From Nitrospira sp. (lineage in GTDB: Bacteria; Nitrospirota; Nitrospiria; Nitrospirales; Nitrospiraceae), in NCBI GenBank assembly GCA_020216985.1, contig JAIWOH010000135.1, forward strand, positions 1-10,000: 10,000 nt of DNA, written 5' to 3'. Both the position numbers and the translations under genes were made by a program. A model generated the notes under the pieces. The model searched no databases, was not told where the DNA came from, and saw only the letters and a list, made by a program, of their open reading frames with translations. Of the stretch, positions 9,132-10,000 are shown one piece after another; position 1 is the first letter of the stretch; each line of letters starts with the position of its first letter.

Positions 9132-10000
9132 ATGATGGAACACGAACGATCGACCGGCCGGGTGATCGCGATCGGGCCGATGCCCCCCGAAAAGTGCGCG
9201 TACGCGTTGGCGCGGTACAGCCGCTCGCCGGACTCCATTGAAGACAGCATCCGGTGGGTTCACGGCCACTCGTCGGAGAAGTTTTGGGAGCAGTTCTACT
9301 TCGACTACGGCCATGCTTCCATCGCCGACCTCGGCCATGTCGTCATCTGCTTCGAAGACATCTCGGAACTGGCGGCGATTCGATTAGAGGATGAGCCGCT
9401 CTGGGACGGCCAGGCCAAATCCAGTCGGTACCAAAATTTCGCCGTCGGCCGGTGGTTCGTGCCCCATCACATCCGAGGCCGCGAGATGGAGGCCGTCTAT
9501 GAAGGAATCCTCCGGAGTCTCTCCGAGGCGTATCGACTGTTGCACGACCCGTTGGTCGCCTTTCTCTCCGAGCGGGAACCTCGGCCCCAGGCGATGAACC
9601 AGGCCGATTACCAGCGCAGGATCGCGGCGCGCGCCTTCGACGTGACGAGATATTTCCTTCCGCTTGCGGCCACGACCAACGTGGGACAGGTCGTGAGCAT
9701 TCGAACGTTGGAGAAGCAAATGACGCGCTTGCTGTCGTCCCCATTGACGGAATTGCGAGCCATCGGCGAAAAATTGCAGGAGGCCTGCCGGCGCCCGCCG
9801 GTCACGCTCTGGAACGAACTCTGCGGCGAGAAGGCCCTCTGTGCCGACCCGCTGGCTCCGACACTGGCGAGGCACGCCAAGGCCAACCCCTATCTGGCGT
9901 CGGTGTACTCGGACCTGGCCCGCCATGCGAAAGAAGTCTTGCGCGGCGAGGGACTCGACCGGCCGGATCAATGGAGCGCCGTCGAGCCGGTCGACCTGAT
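9132..10000 (+). CDS. ThyX-superfamily (FAD-dependent thymidylate synthase-like) protein, N-terminal 289 residues
   Basis: The frame opens at ATG 9132 (a second ATG is at 9135) and runs off the right edge. Residues 29-31 (YSR) lead into FWEQFYFDYGHASIADLGHV at 51-70, matching the ThyX GHxS block. Then come ISELAAIRLED (77-87) and KSSRYQNF (96-103). RAFDVTRYFLPLAATTNV (167-184) with IRTLEKQM and ELRAIGEKL corresponds to the ThyX segment that ends in an EIR-type helix. Canonical ThyX converts dUMP to dTMP using FAD and carries RHRxxSxNExSxR. Here the RHR position reads about LEDE and only the SxRY end remains. One ThyX-like domain already fits within about 225 residues, so the continuing frame suggests a longer, possibly two-domain protein. 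Catalysis as a thymidylate synthase is therefore uncertain. Family membership is likely; function is inferred. Confidence 0.7.
   Translation, partial: MMEHERSTGRVIAIGPMPPEKCAYALARYSRSPDSIEDSIRWVHGHSSEKFWEQFYFDYGHASIADLGHVVICFEDISELAAIRLEDEPLWDGQAKSSRYQNFAVGRWFVPHHIRGREMEAVYEGILRSLSEAYRLLHDPLVAFLSEREPRPQAMNQADYQRRIAARAFDVTRYFLPLAATTNVGQVVSIRTLEKQMTRLLSSPLTELRAIGEKLQEACRRPPVTLWNELCGEKALCADPLAPTLARHAKANPYLASVYSDLARHAKEVLRGEGLDRPDQWSAVEPVDL

Noticed and set aside
8573..9241. A 222-codon plus-strand frame over the hisS start and spacer
   Set aside because: It is antisense to hisS and overlaps the start of the ThyX-like gene in another frame; no domain is recognisable.

Overview
The window looks like the chromosomal replication-origin neighbourhood of a free-living bacterium with moderately high GC. 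It carries dnaA, dnaN, gyrB and gyrA in a row on the minus strand, an origin-like region upstream of dnaA, a small cluster of sulfur-relay-like genes, hisS, and a divergent ThyX-family gene. The gene order without recF, the GyrB with a large TOPRIM insertion and the unusual ThyX relative recall Nitrospira (Nitrospirota). That assignment is an impression from remembered protein and gene-order patterns, not a database result.

Layout from left to right. Positions 1-1301 hold the N-terminal half of gyrA, which runs off the left edge. Positions 1343-3820 hold gyrB, 3863-4996 dnaN and 5023-6375 dnaA. All are on the minus strand with gaps of 26-42 bases, so they probably form one operon read leftward from dnaA. 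Positions 6376-6694 have no convincing gene. This stretch holds three phased DnaA-box-like repeats, a fourth inverted box that forms a palindrome with the third, and a strikingly C-rich/G-poor tract. It is the best candidate for oriC and for the autoregulated dnaA promoter region.

Positions 6695-7584 hold three small minus-strand genes that look like a DsrH/TusB, DsrF/TusC and DsrE/TusD set (sulfur relay). Their GC looks lower than that of the flanking housekeeping genes. hisS lies at 7685-8953. A 178-base divergent spacer has a well-formed sigma70-type promoter for hisS and a weaker one for the rightward gene. From 9132 to the right edge, on the plus strand, there is a ThyX-superfamily protein that keeps the fold landmarks but lacks most of the canonical RHR...S signature.

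Together the left two thirds encode replication initiation (DnaA), the sliding clamp (DnaN) and supercoiling control (GyrB/GyrA). The right third encodes translation (HisRS), a possible tRNA-thiolation or sulfur-transfer module, and a thymidylate-synthase-like protein. I saw no tRNA or rRNA genes, insertion sequences, CRISPR arrays or phage genes.
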